From Anthopleura xanthogrammica (Eukaryota; Cnidaria; Anthozoa; Actiniaria; Actiniidae): 64,000 nt of DNA. Where the stretch lies: NCBI GenBank assembly GCA_964019055.1, contig OZ025220.1:6530620-6594619 (forward strand). Direction: 5' to 3'. The notes beneath the pieces are model-generated. The model was not told the origin of the DNA. It did not search any database and was given only the letters and a program-made list of their open reading frames with translations. Below, in pieces: positions 1-12,088 of the stretch. A program made the position numbers and the translations under genes. Within the stretch, counting starts at the first letter, position 1; each line of letters opens with the position of its first letter.

Positions 1-78
1 GAGTGGAGTGGAGTGGAGTGGAGTGGAGTGGAGTGGAGTGGAGTGGAGTGGAGTGGAGTGGAGTGGAGTGGAGTGAGT
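1..78. repeat. (GAGTG)n pentanucleotide microsatellite
   Basis: About 15 uninterrupted copies of GAGTG run from the window edge and then decay into GAGTGAGTTGGGTG. The array probably continues to the left of the window. Confidence 0.95.
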
Positions 79-239
79 TGGGTGTAGTGGAGTGAGAATG
101 TATGAATAATTCAACATTTATTTAGCAAATGAAGTGAAAGGGATTGTAGAACGAGAAAGGTACTTTACCTGTCGACTTAGTACAGCTCGAAGAGGTACTA
201 GTGCAATGTTCAGTAGTACTTCTTCCATCTGAATCTAAG

Positions 240-545
240 ATAAAAAAGAACAAATGAATAAATAAATAAAGGAAGGAATGATAGAACGAAAGAATAAATG
301 AAAGAACGAAAGAATGAATGAATGAATGAATGAATGAATGAATGAATGAATGTGATAAATGGCTGAAGAAAGAAAGAAGGAAAGAAAGAAAGAAATGAAG
401 AAAGAAAGAGAATTAAAAAAAGAAAGAAAGAAAGAACGAAAGAAAGAACGAAAGAAAGAACGAAAGAAAGAACGAAAGAAAGAACGAAAGAAAGAACGAA
501 AGAAAGAAAGAACGAAAGAAAGAACGTAAGGAAGGAAGGAAGGAA
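240..545. repeat. GAAT / GAAAGAAC simple-repeat tract
   Basis: A purine-rich tract has runs of GAAT near 310-350, then alternating GAAA and GAAC tetramers near 420-530 and GAAG at the end. The minus strand reads as a long open frame of FLSFVLSFVLS type only because the 8-bp unit lacks stops. This is not a gene. Confidence 0.9.
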
Positions 546-3000
546 TCGATGATAGATCAACCAGGCAAGAAGAGATTGTGAGAGTCAGATACGTACTGAC
601 ATCTTACCTGTTTCTGACGTACAGGTAGAAGTGGTACATAGTGTATTAGTGAAGCTTCCACCTAAAAAAAATGAAGAAAAAAAAGATAAATCGTGTTAGA
701 ATCGAATGCATAATAATAAACAATACTTGAAGCATTCTGCCATGTCTCAATGCTTTCATGATATATTTAGCCCTTTGTTTTTCTCGTCATGTTCTTGTCC
801 TATATTATTTTTGGTCTGTTATCATTGTAATATATAGATTTAGGCACTGCCTAAAAGCGGAGCTCCCATAAATAGTATATTTATTGCTAAAAACGTGACA
901 ATTGTGTGACGCGGCATAACGCTGGTTATAGCGTTACCACTTCGTTTGATTTTACCAGAATCCAGGAGGAAAAACTAAAAGAAAAACCATTATTTTAAGC
1001 CTTCAAAAGCATTACAACAACCTAGCACAACCTAGATTAGCAAAGCTATCAGCAGGTTGTGCAACAACTGTAATTATGAATTTAATTTGAAAAATAAATT
1101 GATTGATTGATTGATTGATTGATACAAAACTTTTCAATTCGAAGAAAAATAATTATAGATTGTACAACATATGAATACATGTATAGAACAAAGGATTTCA
1201 TTCAGCAAATCTTAGTAATCAAAGTTGTAAGTTTTTTAGGTGGAAAGTGAACTACACTGAAAATTGTCGAAAAATATTACTGATAAGCTTAAGCTTACAT
1301 TCACTTGAACTTCACATGTAAAAAGAGACATATTCATTAATGCAAGATAATAATTTTCTTTGTTAGTAAGTTGGTCTTTGAAAAGTTTTTTTTCAGATTA
1401 TCGAGCGAAATATCTTACAAAAACATAAGCTTATTTATAAAGAAAAACAAGCTCATCATTTTTGCGATTGTGTAATAGTAATAGCTGGAAAAGCCCGATA
1501 AATAGCAAATATTTGGTGTGATATGTATTCCTTTTTCATATTTCATTCAACATTAAAATAAATTATCTATAAAAATGTCAAAATATTCATATGATTATGA
1601 AACTGGAATCTTGTTTTGACTTCGCGTGAGGTTCGCTGGCCGTCAAATATATTTTTTCAAAGAACCAAGTCTTTTTACTAAGTCTTAGCCTTTTTTCTTG
1701 AAATGGGATCAAAAACAAAAATTCAAAGCTTCAAATATCGCTTTTTTGGTTCACAAGTAATGAAGAAAAAGATGATAAAAATCTAGAATGCAGTAAAAAC
1801 GACAAACTATCCAAGTTTTTCTGACAATGTTTGCCGAACCAAAGTCCTTGGCTTGTCTGAGAGTTTCTCCAGCTAGTTTACACATTTCTTGTCGTTTTTT
1901 TTACGAAATATTAGTTAACATTAATGAATTTACCTTCTATGAAGTGTTTTCTACGGAGCTGAAATATTATTCTTGCAGTATAATCAGGTTTTTCTGGTCT
2001 ACAGGCCACTTTTTCTCTCACTGAAGTTTCAGTCACGAAACTTCATCGTAAGATTAAGAATCTTCCCTCGCTTTCCCTCGCTAAATCTTCTTTAGCAAGT
2101 CGGCGCTAAAGTCGAAAAATTGTTTTTGTTCACTTTAAGACAGACATGACTTCGATTAAACGTATTTTTCGCATTGCAAAAATAAGAAAAAATACTTCTT
2201 GATCCATCTTTCAGTACATTATTGCAATTTTTCTGTGCATTTGTGAGTAAGCAAAGCGCGCGGGAACCCTGTGCAAAGTGGTACACGGACGGACGTATGT
2301 ATGTATGTATGTATGTATGTATGTATGTATGTATGTATGTATGTATGTACGTATGTATGTATGTATGGACAAGGTGATGACGTAATCAAGCCATGAAAAA
2401 TCAACTCGATGGGTTACCATTTCTTCTTAAGTATGGTGCTCCGCTCGCGCGGGAGCTCCGCTATAAGTGTTAAGTCAGGGTCCTGAAGGGAAAAATGGAA
2501 GCTGGGATTCGCCTTTCCGGGCCAGTATGCTAGGAAAATGTGATTTCATGCACTGGGCCGCACTGGGATTTAGCTATTACAGAGAATAAAGTAAAATAAA
2601 ATAAAATAGAATAGAATAGAATCCAAACTAAATAGATATAACTTTCAGAAAATTACCATATGCAAAATCCCAATCGCAGTAATGGCTAAATCCCAGTCCC
2701 AGTGCATGAAATCCCATTTTCCCTGCCCCCAAAAAGGAGAATCCCAGCTTCCATCAGTTTTACCCCTTCAGGACCCTCTAGAGAGAGGACCAAAACGCAT
2801 GTTTAAAAAAATCGTAATTTTGGAAGAGAGTTTTGTCATCGATATCGGATAGTGATGCAGATGAATTAGCAGTATTACACTCGAGTTTTCCTCTGACCTC
2901 TCCGGTTTCTTTGGTTTTCCTCCGTCCGCAAAACCTATAGTTAACACGCTAATGACTTCAATTCGATATCTCTGATAATGATTAGCTATATGCCCTGACT
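546..3000. other. Gene-free AT-rich DNA, putative intron of the left-edge gene
   Basis: No exon with convincing protein character or paired splice sites was found here. The stretch holds a short (ATTG)n run near 1099-1123, the dispersed repeat at 2030-2425, and AT-rich sequence. If the minus-strand signal-peptide exon at 3696-3771 is real, this is its first intron, or part of it, and later exons lie outside the window. Confidence 0.5.
2030..2425. repeat. Dispersed repeat with internal (GTAT)n; second copy at 61720-62042
   Basis: The segment containing CTTTAAGACAGACATGACTT and ending with GACGTAATCAAGCCATGAAA is also present, in the same orientation, at about 61798-62042. In this copy a (GTAT)n array of about 70 bp (2296-2367) sits in the middle; the other copy lacks it. 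The family is unidentified. The two copies show that it is an interspersed repeat rather than a gene, although short minus-strand ORFs cross both copies. Confidence 0.75.
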
Positions 3001-3262
3001 TAGAACAATTCAGATCGAGGTTGTTTCATGGTTCGATCTGTGAGTTAGCTGTGCCCTGACTTAGATCAGCCCAGAGGTTGTTTCAGGGTTTGATCTGTGA
3101 GGTAGCCGTACCCTGACTTAGATCAGCCCAGAGGCTGTTTCAGGGTTCAATTTGTGAGGTAGCCGTGCCCTGACTTAGATCAGCCCAGAGGTTGTTTCAG
3201 GGTTTGATCTGTGAGTTAGCTACGTGTCCTGACTTAGAACAGCCCAGAGGTTGTTTTTGGGT
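3000..3262. repeat. 57-bp minisatellite, locus 1 (about 4.5 units)
   Basis: Units contain GACTTAGATCAGCCCAGAGG followed by TTGTTTCAGGGTT and TCTGTGAGTTAGC. The same unit makes arrays at 8440-8775 (opposite orientation) and 15619-16252. Units here are more divergent than at the third locus. Confidence 0.95.
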
Positions 3263-3695
3263 ATCGATAACAAATTTGAAGTTAAACTATCCAAATTCCA
3301 AGGTTGCATTTCATGCGAATTCGACTAATCACAATATAGATTTTGAAGACGTCAAAGTCATGTGCACGATTTCGGAAAAAGAACTACTATAGACGACTCT
3401 GTTTCAAAAGGATTGTTTTCTACTAAATAGATCACAGATCAAAAAAATGACTTCATAAACTACATCCATGACATCTGGCGCGTGCGGATACAAAACTCTT
3501 TTTAAGAAATTTCTTTTCTTTCGTTTTATCACTGATGAAGGCTGTCGTGTCAGTCGAAACGTCGATATATAAAATCATCGTTCTCTGCATGGTACCTCCT
3601 CAAATCGATCCCTTTCCGACAAATTTCCCGGGCCCGTTCTAAGTTAAAAATTACAAGGATTTATCTTTTTTATAAGTGAAAAAATCAGTTCTTAC

Positions 3696-3771
3696 CCCGT
3701 CTATGTTGTGCCGCCACGCAAAGAAACACAGCTGTAAGAATGATAACCTTGTAATGCAACGAAAAAGCCAT
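3696..3771 (-). CDS. First coding exon of a secreted or membrane protein (partial gene)
   Basis: On the minus strand an ATG at 3771 opens a 25-codon exon that ends in a strong donor (G then GTAAGA at 3695-3690). The peptide begins MAFSLHYKVIILTAVFLCVA and continues AQHRRG. A short polar start, a hydrophobic core and small residues before AQ are typical of a signal peptide. Two TATA-like sequences lie about 105-125 bases upstream on the same strand, which supports a real first exon. No following exon was recognised between here and the left edge, so the product is unknown. The layout (signal peptide plus first base of the next codon, then an intron) is the same as in the PAN/EGF gene at 53150, but this does not prove relatedness. 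Confidence 0.5.
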
Positions 3772-3875
3772 TGTTGAACGCAGTAAAGTCACTGAGGATG
3801 TAACCAAATTATAAACTTCGCTCACTCGTAGCTAGGCTCTGCTGCCGGACTAATCCACAGAGACTTGCTTAGATA

Positions 3876-3898
3876 TTATATATAGATGATCTTATATA
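3876..3898 (-). promoter_or_regulatory. TATA-box cluster upstream of the signal-peptide exon
   Basis: The minus strand carries TATATAA at 3898-3892 and again at 3882-3876. The second lies 105 bases before the ATG at 3771, which leaves room for transcription start near 3850 and a short 5' leader. This is inferred from motif and spacing only. Confidence 0.4.
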
Positions 3899-5331
3899 AT
3901 GACATTTAGTTATGTTTCCATAGCTTTTGATAAACATGAATACGCGATGTATTAAACTCCCACGGGGGAATGGAATGAACTGATAATGAAAACAATGAAA
4001 ACAATGAAAACAAAACAATAAAAATAAAATTTAATCCTCAGTATAGGAGAGTGCTGAGGGGACAATCAAGTTTTCAAATTTCACTTATTATCTTTGGCGA
4101 GAAGAAAAAAAAGCTTTAGGAAAAAATCATATTTTGTTCAATATTTCGACATCTAAATGAACTCTCTCGATGGCCCACATACAAGTTGGAGTTCCTGTGG
4201 ATTTGTCATGAATTTTGGCGCCAAAACGCGCGCGCTACTCGATATCCCTTATTTCTTTATTACTCGCCTCGGCTACGTCACTTCTTACCTTTTATTGGAT
4301 AAAAAAATATATCACAAAAAAATTGTATCCATTAAGAGACTTTTACAGTGCGACTTCTCGAACCAAGGCCACCCAAACAAATATTAAATCAAATTCATAA
4401 ATCACGTTTTGGACCCTGAATAACAGAACGCTGACGACTTCTGGAGTTTAAACCGACTGTTTCTTGTTCACTTCTGCTCATAAATACACAAGTATAAAGT
4501 AAAATATTTGCTTTTAAAGGGAAAAATTTGTGACGATTCTATTGTTTAAATACTGAATCGTGATTGGCTAATTTGTATGAAAATTTGCTTTGGCGGCTTT
4601 AGTTGGAGTATATAGTCGCACTGTAAAATTTACAAAACTTTTTTTAAAGCTTAATGACAGTGTGTACAGATTGCGTTCTTGTTTTCATCTCTCAGTGGTA
4701 TTTCTGTACAACGAAATTATTTATTTCGTGAATGCCATCCCATATAACAATATATATTGTTCTTTAAATATCTGAAAAGCTTAATTTGTTTTGTTAACAA
4801 TTGAGATTGGGCTGTAATCTAGAATGTGCTCTATTTGGCCGGCCGGCCGAAAATTATTCATATCTGCAGAAAAATGATATTTGTTTGCTAAAGTAACTTC
4901 GAGACCAGATATTAAAAGTCAAGCTCACAATATTGTCCATGCAAGTTTATTTAAAGTTTGAGAAACTTTTAACTTGTAGTTTCATGACTAGAACTGTAAA
5001 CAATATATTATTTATCTTACAATTGAAAACTTCGTAATAAGCCTACACAAAGTACCGAGTTGGAGCCATAGTTAAACTCCATTAGCTATGTTCACTTCTA
5101 ACTACGTACCTTGCACTAATTCCCAATCTGGGGGACAAAATAAGAAAATTCTTTGAGGATTGAAATCTTTTTGGGGGGTTTAATATTTTTCATTGTTTTG
5201 ACACCCCGAAAGGCAGGGACAAACTAACAAACGTTGAGAAAACTGAACATTTCTTAATTGATCTGTGAAGACACGCAATCTTTAGTTAAGGTTAAGCCGG
5301 TTAAGTCAGAACTTCAGTTCCGAGATGGTCA

Positions 5332-6812
5332 CAACTTCCCTTAGTTACCGTTACTATGTCCCACAAGCTCAGCAAATTAACTAGAATATCTCAGGATTGA
5401 AATCTCTGGTCGAGGAAAATTGATTATATATTGTTTCAATAGTTTACTTTCCGTTGTGAAAATAAAATAAAATTGCCTCGTAATCCCTTTAGAAGTCTTT
5501 AAAACAGACACTGTGTAGTTGTTTGTGGGACAAGATTTCTAAAAAATTTTAAATTCTACTGGAATTAAAAGCTGCCACGTTGATTTGTTCGCTATTGTCT
5601 GTGGTGAAGTCATGAATTGCACCTGTCTGACAACCCGTGGCTTTCCTAATCACTTCTGGATAACGTTTTTAAAAGAAAGAGAAAAAGAAAACAAAGTTAT
5701 TTAGACAGGCGAGAGACATGCAACGTTCAAATCAAAAACAATTAGTTTTTTAAAAACTAGAATTTAACAAGTTTTATTTAGCGGGAAATTACAAGTTAAG
5801 ATTGTTTTTTTCAGTGTTTGCTAAGGACTAAATAAAAGCCAGTGAAAATAATCGAATACTATAGAGCTAAAAACACAATTGAATTGCAACAGTGTATTAC
5901 AAAGATCTTAATAAGTTTAGAAGTGTGAAGTTTTGATCCCACCGCTACCACCATGAGGTCTGCATCACTTCTCCTCTTCTTGAGATCAGTTCTCTTGTCT
6001 TTCTTTTCTCTTGTCTTCTTCTCTCTTCTCCTCTCTTGTCTTGTCTTCTCCTGTGTTGTATTGTCTTTTCTCCTCATCTCGTCTCTTTAATATATTTATA
6101 TTTTTTTCAATAATAATTCAACTTGAATCAGGACCACCTAAAACAAGTGAATCTGCATGCACACACGCACGAGATTCTGTTATATTTTTAGCACTATCCA
6201 GTTTACAAACATTCTATATTTATCTGGTCATGTTATCCAAACATATATTCCAGATGTGCGCACAACTCGTGGAATGTTCTACGCACTTCGTAAGCTAACA
6301 GGAAATTCAAGACATAAGAATCGAAACAATTTTCATTCAGAAAAAGAGTGCTTTTTTGTCACCCTTCGCAATCAAGAAAATTTAGAAAGAGGTTTATCGT
6401 AAAACTATATAGAGGTTAGTTCATGTCCCATGCGACAGGTGCAATACGTAGCGCGTGATAAACACCCTGATATCCCGTGACAAATCAATACACAATAACT
6501 CTCAGGAAAAATATAAAATCACGAATGTTTTGTCCTCCATCTGTATTTATAGTTCCGACTCAGACGATAGCGAACCAATCACCGTTGCAGCAGTTTTCCC
6601 AGTGGAATTAAAATCTTGTGCTACAAACAACTACACAGTATATGTTTTAAAGACTACTACAAGGATTACGAGGGAATTTTCTTCTATTTTAACAGAACAG
6701 TAAACAATTAAAACAATTATAACCAATTTTCCGCAATCAGAGTTTTCAATTCATTCTACGGTTAATATTTTGAGCTTGTGGGACATAGCAACGGTAACTA
6801 AGGAAGTCTTAA
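5332..6812. mobile_element. Possible non-autonomous DNA transposon with about 45-bp terminal inverted repeats
   Basis: The left arm carries TTAGTTACCGTTACTATGTC followed by CCACAAGCTCA. The right arm carries its reverse complement, with TGAGCTTGTGGGACATAGCA starting near 6772. The arms agree over about 45 bases with few mismatches and lie about 1.48 kb apart. The interior encodes nothing recognisable. Element boundaries and target-site duplication are not certain. Confidence 0.5.
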
Positions 6813-6871
6813 GATTCAGTCTACAGATTTTGGTAGTAGTAGAATATGATATTATAACGCAAATGGTCTAT

Positions 6872-7015
6872 ACACCGTTTTCACGTGACGTCATATTGGT
6901 GTACCTAAACAATACGTTTTCTATCCTCCGGGAATAGAACTCTATTTTTATGTGAAAACTTTTCTATTGTTCGGTACACCAATATGGCCACCTTGTAACG
7001 TGAGTGAAAACGCTC
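6872..7015. mobile_element. Foldback element (TIR TATACACCGTTTTCACGTGA)
   Basis: The left end reads CACCGTTTTCACGTGACGTC then ATATTGGTGTACC. The right end reads GGTACACCAATATGGCCACC and then ...GAGTGAAAACGCTCTATA. The two ends form an imperfect hairpin. It abuts a family A element directly. Confidence 0.7.
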
Positions 7016-7151
7016 TATAGACCCTTGCAGCACGTCGGAATGCAGCTCAATTTGGAGGACAAAACAATGGTTTCCAATTCTCAGGAGATTTGAAATTCTT
7101 TTGTTTTGTCTTCCAAATTGAGCTGCTTTGACGTCACATGAAAGGGGTCTA
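7016..7151. mobile_element. Family A foldback MITE, copy 1
   Basis: The ends are TATAGACCCTTGCAGCACGT and, at the right, GACGTCACATGAAAGGGGTC then TATC. The inner arms CAGCTCAATTTGGAGGACAA and CTTCCAAATTGAGCTG pair with each other. Further copies or fragments lie at 34017-34156, 35795-35885, 41783-41996, 43091-43143 and 44819-44954. Confidence 0.85.
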
Positions 7152-7305
7152 TCACATGGACTCTTGCTCAGAAGAACATTTTTAATAAGCATCAAACTAA
7201 AAAAATATTACAGTGAATGTTTGTACAATACATACTGTTACAGTGCTCAGAAAGCAAGGCTATTTAATGCATGATTCACAAAGATAAAGGCTAAAGCTGT
7301 ATTTA

Positions 7306-7520
7306 GAATAGTTCCTTTCACAGTTCCCAGCACCATCTTGAAAAATAGCCCTGCCTTTGCACTGAAGCGAGATGAATGGTGACCTTGCAATGATAAAGGC
7401 ATGTGAATAATAATTGTCCAAGGTGTTTAAAAAAAAACATATCTATTCTTGCAAGCTCACCGTTCGCTTTGATACAAAGGCACGGCAAAGATGGCTCAGG
7501 GAACTGTGAAAGGGTTTATT
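7306..7520. mobile_element. Family E element (TIR AATAGTCCCCTTCACAGTTCC type), copy 1
   Basis: The ends carry TTCCTTTCACAGTTCCCAGC and its inverted counterpart GGGAACTGTGAAAGGGTTTA, with TTTGCACTGAAGCGAGA and CAAGCTCACCGTTCGC inside. Other copies are at 19095-19245 (truncated) and 49451-49672. It lies just past the 3' end of MAGOH. Confidence 0.75.
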
Positions 7521-7741
7521 GATGAGATTGTAATTCTCATAACATTGGTCTTTGAAAGGAGAATATGAATCCTGATCAAACTAATCCTTGGTACTGACTA
7601 TAAATACAATGTATACTACAAAAAGTTGAATACTATTTTGTGTTTCCTAAATTTATGTTTTAAAAAAGGAATTTCAAAAATCCAATGTAGGAATGAGGTG
7701 AAAAAAAATGCCTGAAGTTGAAGTGAGATATTTTACAAGGT

Positions 7742-10700
7742 TTAAATAGGCTTGATTTTAAAGTGTAGACCGATGAGTGAGAAGACCATACACTTCAGAT
7801 CTTGTACTAGGTAGTAAAAGCATCGTAGCCCTTCTGGGTCCCTGAAATGAATGAATTGCTTTAGATACAAATACTAGTATTGGGAACCTTGTGGGTTAGA
7901 TTGGCGAGGGGACTGGGTAAGATTACTTCAATGTTTACCGGAGCCTCGTCTTGAATGGCATATTGCATAATCACTCAACCAGAATATAGAAAGTGTGCTA
8001 TTTACAGATAGAACCTTGAAATAATCTCTTGGGAATTTGAGAAACTCTCAAAATTGCCAAACACCCTAAGCTTAGCTGGGTTCAAAAGACCTGTTCTCTC
8101 TGTTCTTGTCTTCTGTTGATGAAACCTACTGCCGAGAAGCACCATAACAAGAGAACCTCTGACAACAGGGGTAAAATACCCAACCCCAATACTAACAGCA
8201 CAACCTCTCTTGGTCAGTGTACCCAAACCCCCTTCCCAACACCATTGCCATGACACATAACACTAATAGCTGCATATTCTACTTACTTGCATTGGTTGAT
8301 ATCAACTAGTGAACCTATTTTGGATGTTGTAAAACAGATGTGTTGGTCTCCGTGTACTATTTCAAGTTCCTGGCAAAAAAAAATTAGTAAAGTTTAAACT
8401 GAAGACCTAGTTGGTGGTACAGTATTTTATAGAGCTCTGAAACAACCTTCTGGGCTGATCTAAGTCAGGGTATGGCTGACTCACAGATCAAACCCTGAAA
8501 CAACCTCTGGGCTGATCTAAGTCTTTGCATGGCTAACTCACAGATCGAACCCTGAAACAACCTCTGGGCTGATCTAAGTCAGGGCATGGCTAACTCACAG
8601 ATTGAACCCAGAAATAAGCTCTAGGCTGATCTAAGTCCTGGCATGGCTAACACATAGATTGAACCCAGAAGCAACCTCTGGACTGATCTAAGTCATGGCA
8701 TGGCTAACTCACAGATTGAACCCAGAAGCAACCTCTAGGCTGATCTAAGTCCTGGTATGACTATAATTCACAGATCAAATTGGAATTTAGAGATTTGGGT
8801 TTTGCAGAGGGACAAAAACTGGAGAATTTAGAGAAAAAATCTCAAATGGAAGGAGAGACCCAAAAACTTTGTTCACAAGTGATGCCAAATCCTGGAAGGT
8901 GAGAGGCAAGTATACTACACCAGTGTATTTTATAGTTAGTTTAGTACTGCAATATAATATTACCTGACGTCCAACTCTGTCTGGTTGTGGCCACATAGCA
9001 TCATCTTCCTTCAAAACCTTTAACAAGAGAAGTTATAAAATAATCACAACACAAGTTATAAATCTTGCATTCTAATTGGTTGGGAGCCTGTGCGTTATGA
9101 CAACACACACCGTGTGTACATGTATGCATATTCGAAAAGTGTTGAGATGCACACTGCTACAGGTTGTGCTCCTCCTAACCCTTCCCCTGTGTTCTGCCAA
9201 TCCCGGTGTGCTTTATAACTGCACAACGCACATTTTCTATTTGTCCATCATACATCAACCTTTGATATTTGTTTCGTAATGTAAAGCAAAATTCGATTAA
9301 TGTCAGTAAAAGGTTTCCTTCCATAGAAGTCTCTTGGAATCGCATTACGACAGCCATGTTTGATTGCAGGAATAGACCTCAAAATAGCGGCTGCCAACAG
9401 GGCTCAAAATTAACACTCACAAACTTGCAAAATGCTAACGCTTTTTAGGAATTTGCAAGTGAGAAAAATATGTAGTGCAGAGAGACTCTATTGAGGTGCC
9501 ATCTAACATGGCACATTACTTTTGACAGTGATCATCACGTCTCATTGGCTCTAAACCTCACCTCACTGTCATCAATAATCCTCTTCAGCTCCCTTATAAC
9601 TGCTTTGTGACAATAAACCTGCAAGAATAATACAATACAATACAATAAAGATTTATTCCAGATGCAACTAAGTAGATACATATACAAAATATAAAAGCTG
9701 AATAGAGCAGGCAAAACACTACAAAAATAACTAAAAAAAAAGAGCATCTAGAAAGGAAGTTAAGAGGTTATCCCTATTTAGTATAAATACAAAGGTGATT
9801 ATACAAAATCGTGCGCTCTGATTGGTTTTCTATCTCGGATTATCAGCCGATAATCACCTTTTCGGACAAAATGGCTGTCAGCGTGACCGTCGCGCTATTT
9901 TCACTTTCAATGTTGTTTCCTTCTTTCTTTTTTGAAATAATCACCTTTTTATTTATACTAAAACAATTATTCACCTCAAGCTCAGTGGTTATCGATGAAT
10001 ATTTACCTCGCAGCTCGAAGACTCGCCGCTCGGTAAATATTCATCGATAATCACTTCGCCTTCGGCGAATAACTGCTAAGTAAAAACTCCCTAAAAAGTT
10101 AATAATACAGGGTTCCCATTTAGCTTTTACAGCCCTTTTTATAACTCTGCGACCTACTGACTGGTGTTTTTGCTACTGTCAATCGCACTATGAGGGGCCA
10201 AGTTTATTCCAATTACGAGCGACAGAGAAATTCCTGTCTAGTCACGGTAAATTTCCTTATCACACGATTGGAATGAACTCGGCTTGTTGTAAGTTTGATT
10301 CACAGAAGCCAAAATGCCAGACTTCTGAAGTTGGTTAGGTTGCAGAATTATGAAAAGTGCTGTAACTCCTGTTTCTACCTGAGATGAACAACAATCAACA
10401 GTTTATCCACAGTTTTATTTGAATCATAAATATAACATAATAAAAACACATAAAACCTATGAATTTTTACTCAAAATCAACAATTCCTGACAAAAAGCTT
10501 AATTTTCTTAGAACAAATTATATCACAAAGACAGATGGGACTCTGGTCATTTTTCATAGCAAAATGTAAGGGGATTCAAAGCCAAGCAACAATACGTTTT
10601 CTTTTATCTATAAAGCACATACTACTTTCTACAACATCGTGTTTAAAGTCAAAATTTTAAGTTTAACTTCACCTCTTTTCGAATCATTGTGTCATTCTTG

Positions 10701-10905
10701 TAGTTCGAGTTGTTAGCATACCGAAGTTTACCTGCAAAAAAATGCAATAAAAATCCAAATTAAGATCAAAAATAGCTGGCAGACAGATAAAATGATGTTT
10801 GATTTAGGTATTACCATCAGGACGGAATTCAAACTCTAAGAACTCATGTCCAAATTTGCCTTTATGTCCAACGTAGTAACGAAGGTAAAAATCACTGGAC
10901 GCCAT
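7742..10905 (-). CDS. MAGOH: Mago nashi homolog (exon junction complex subunit), 6 exons, 147 aa
   Basis: MAGOH forms the MAGO-Y14 heterodimer that locks eIF4A3 onto spliced mRNA in the exon junction complex and acts in mRNA localisation, surveillance and splicing. Coding exons on the minus strand are 10905-10815, 10731-10673, 9618-9562, 9017-8964, 8369-8287 and 7841-7742. All junctions are GT/AG and phase-consistent, giving 444 nt. The product begins [20 protein letters not shown], contains [56 protein letters not shown] and [16 protein letters not shown], and ends [12 protein letters not shown]. This is near-identical to animal MAGOH along its whole length (human protein 146 aa, from memory). 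A small divergence is [12 protein letters not shown] in place of the usual AYVHKSVMEELK. Intron 5 region contains the 57-bp minisatellite (8440-8775) and intron 3 has a retroposon tail near 9640. Confidence 0.97.
8440..8775. repeat. 57-bp minisatellite, locus 2 (about 6 units, inverted relative to loci 1 and 3)
   Basis: Units read CTCTGGGCTGATCTAAGTCA then GGGCATGGCTAACTCACAGAT, the reverse complement of the units at 3000-3262 and 15619-16252. The array sits in the MAGOH intron between coding exons 4 and 5. Later units are more diverged (for example ATTGAACCCAGAAGCAACC). Confidence 0.95.
9628..9780 (-). mobile_element. 3' end of a retroposon with (TTGTA)n tail
   Basis: On the plus strand, AATACAATACAATACAATAA is followed by AGATTTATTCCAGATGC. 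On the minus strand this is a retroposon end followed by TATTG repeats, the usual look of a SINE or LINE tail. A related tail is at 57236-57270 (ACAATACAATACAATAAAC then TTTATTT). It lies in a MAGOH intron. Confidence 0.5.
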
Positions 10906-12088
10906 TTTGGATTAGAAACACGCGGTGAAGTGTCTGTCACTATGATCAGCGGTAAGTAGGTACCAGGTCTCTATCCTAGACAAATACCACAGGGAGCCCA
11001 AAATTGACGGGGAGGTCAGTGTTCGAGTCGATATTCTTAAGTTCAGAAAAAATTAACAGGGGATTTTCTAGCATTGATTTATTTTTTAACTGTTATAATT
11101 CTGAATACATCAACTCTCGTTTGTTTAGACTCAGACCCCGAGGGTGAGGGGGCTTGGATAGGTTAGTACCATCTAGCAATATCTGATTTTTTCAAGTCTT
11201 TGATAATTTTGACTTTGAAAATTCGAAACGGATAATTTTTTTTACGATTTCCAAATTCGCATATATTCTTTTGCGCCTTTCTTGGCCTTCTTGTGCGCTC
11301 GCCAGAAGAAACTTCATGCAATTTATTTTAATGATTTATTTTATTTCACTATTTTGCTTCAGTATTTGTGAAGATATAATGGCAATATAATGACGCAGAT
11401 AGACTTAATCAAGAATTAAACTGTAGTTGAAGTGTTTTGTCTTTCCCTCTTTTAATCTCCGTCCACGGCTACACCGGAAATTTTGAAAAACGAAAATTTC
11501 TTTATACATTCGGTTCGGGCCTTCCGTCCACACTAATCTGGATAAATTCAGTTGTCCACCGAAAACGGGACTTTAAGACCCTTTAATTTCGAAAACGCTC
11601 TCCAGAATAGATAAATTGAAAAACATTGGCTAAGCGTACCAGTGTGGACGGAAAACATGTTAAAAACGCTGTCACGATATGGCATGTAATTTCTCTATCC
11701 GAGTCTTCCTCGAACATAATGTGCGCATGCTCAATGGTGTATTCATTTTTTTGCGGCAGATGATCAAAATATTTATCCGTTTTTTCAGTGTGGACAGAAA
11801 CATTTTGTTGCGCGTTTTCAAAGTGAAAATGCTGTTTTCAAATTTATCCGGCGTAGGGATGATGGGGCCTAAATTCAACATTTTGCCACCTTTCTCATTT
11901 TATGAAAATTATTCACAGAAATATAGTCGTCCATGTTAAGTCAATGTTGCTTTAAAAAATGTTTCTGCACGTACCTTTCTAGCTTGTAAAGAGTAAATAT
12001 AAAATATATAATACTACAAAAAATAACACTTTAGAACGGGTTTACCAAGACATTTTCACAAATTAAACAAAGACGTATTTATCTTTGA
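10906..12088. other. Intergenic between MAGOH and the GPCR, with one TIR element (11459-11862)
   Basis: The interval includes the MAGOH 5' flank and AT-rich sequence. An inverted-repeat element runs from GGCTACACCGGAAATTTTGA (near 11468) to TTCAAATTTATCCGGCGTAG (ending near 11857), with CCGTCCACACT and CAGTGTGGACGGA repeated inside. It looks like a non-autonomous DNA transposon of about 400 bp. No coding sequence is supported. Confidence 0.6.

Larger units (their letters stand above)
3772..7741. other. Intergenic: repeats, no supported gene
   Basis: Between the left-edge exon and the MAGOH stop codon I see no exon-like sequence with family resemblance. The interval contains a probable 1.5-kb inverted-repeat element (5332-6812), two adjacent short foldback elements (6872-7015 and 7016-7151) and one copy of a 220-bp element (7306-7520). 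Small ORFs such as those at 4157-4400 and 6455-6703 have no recognisable domain. Confidence 0.6.

Noticed and set aside
4157..4400. ORF MNSLDGPHTSWSSCGFVMNF... as a gene
   Set aside because: No domain, no splice partners, AT-rich tail; looks like repeat-derived sequence.
4838..4852. GGCCGGCCGGCCG as a regulatory palindrome
   Set aside because: Isolated short palindrome with no nearby gene start or second copy.
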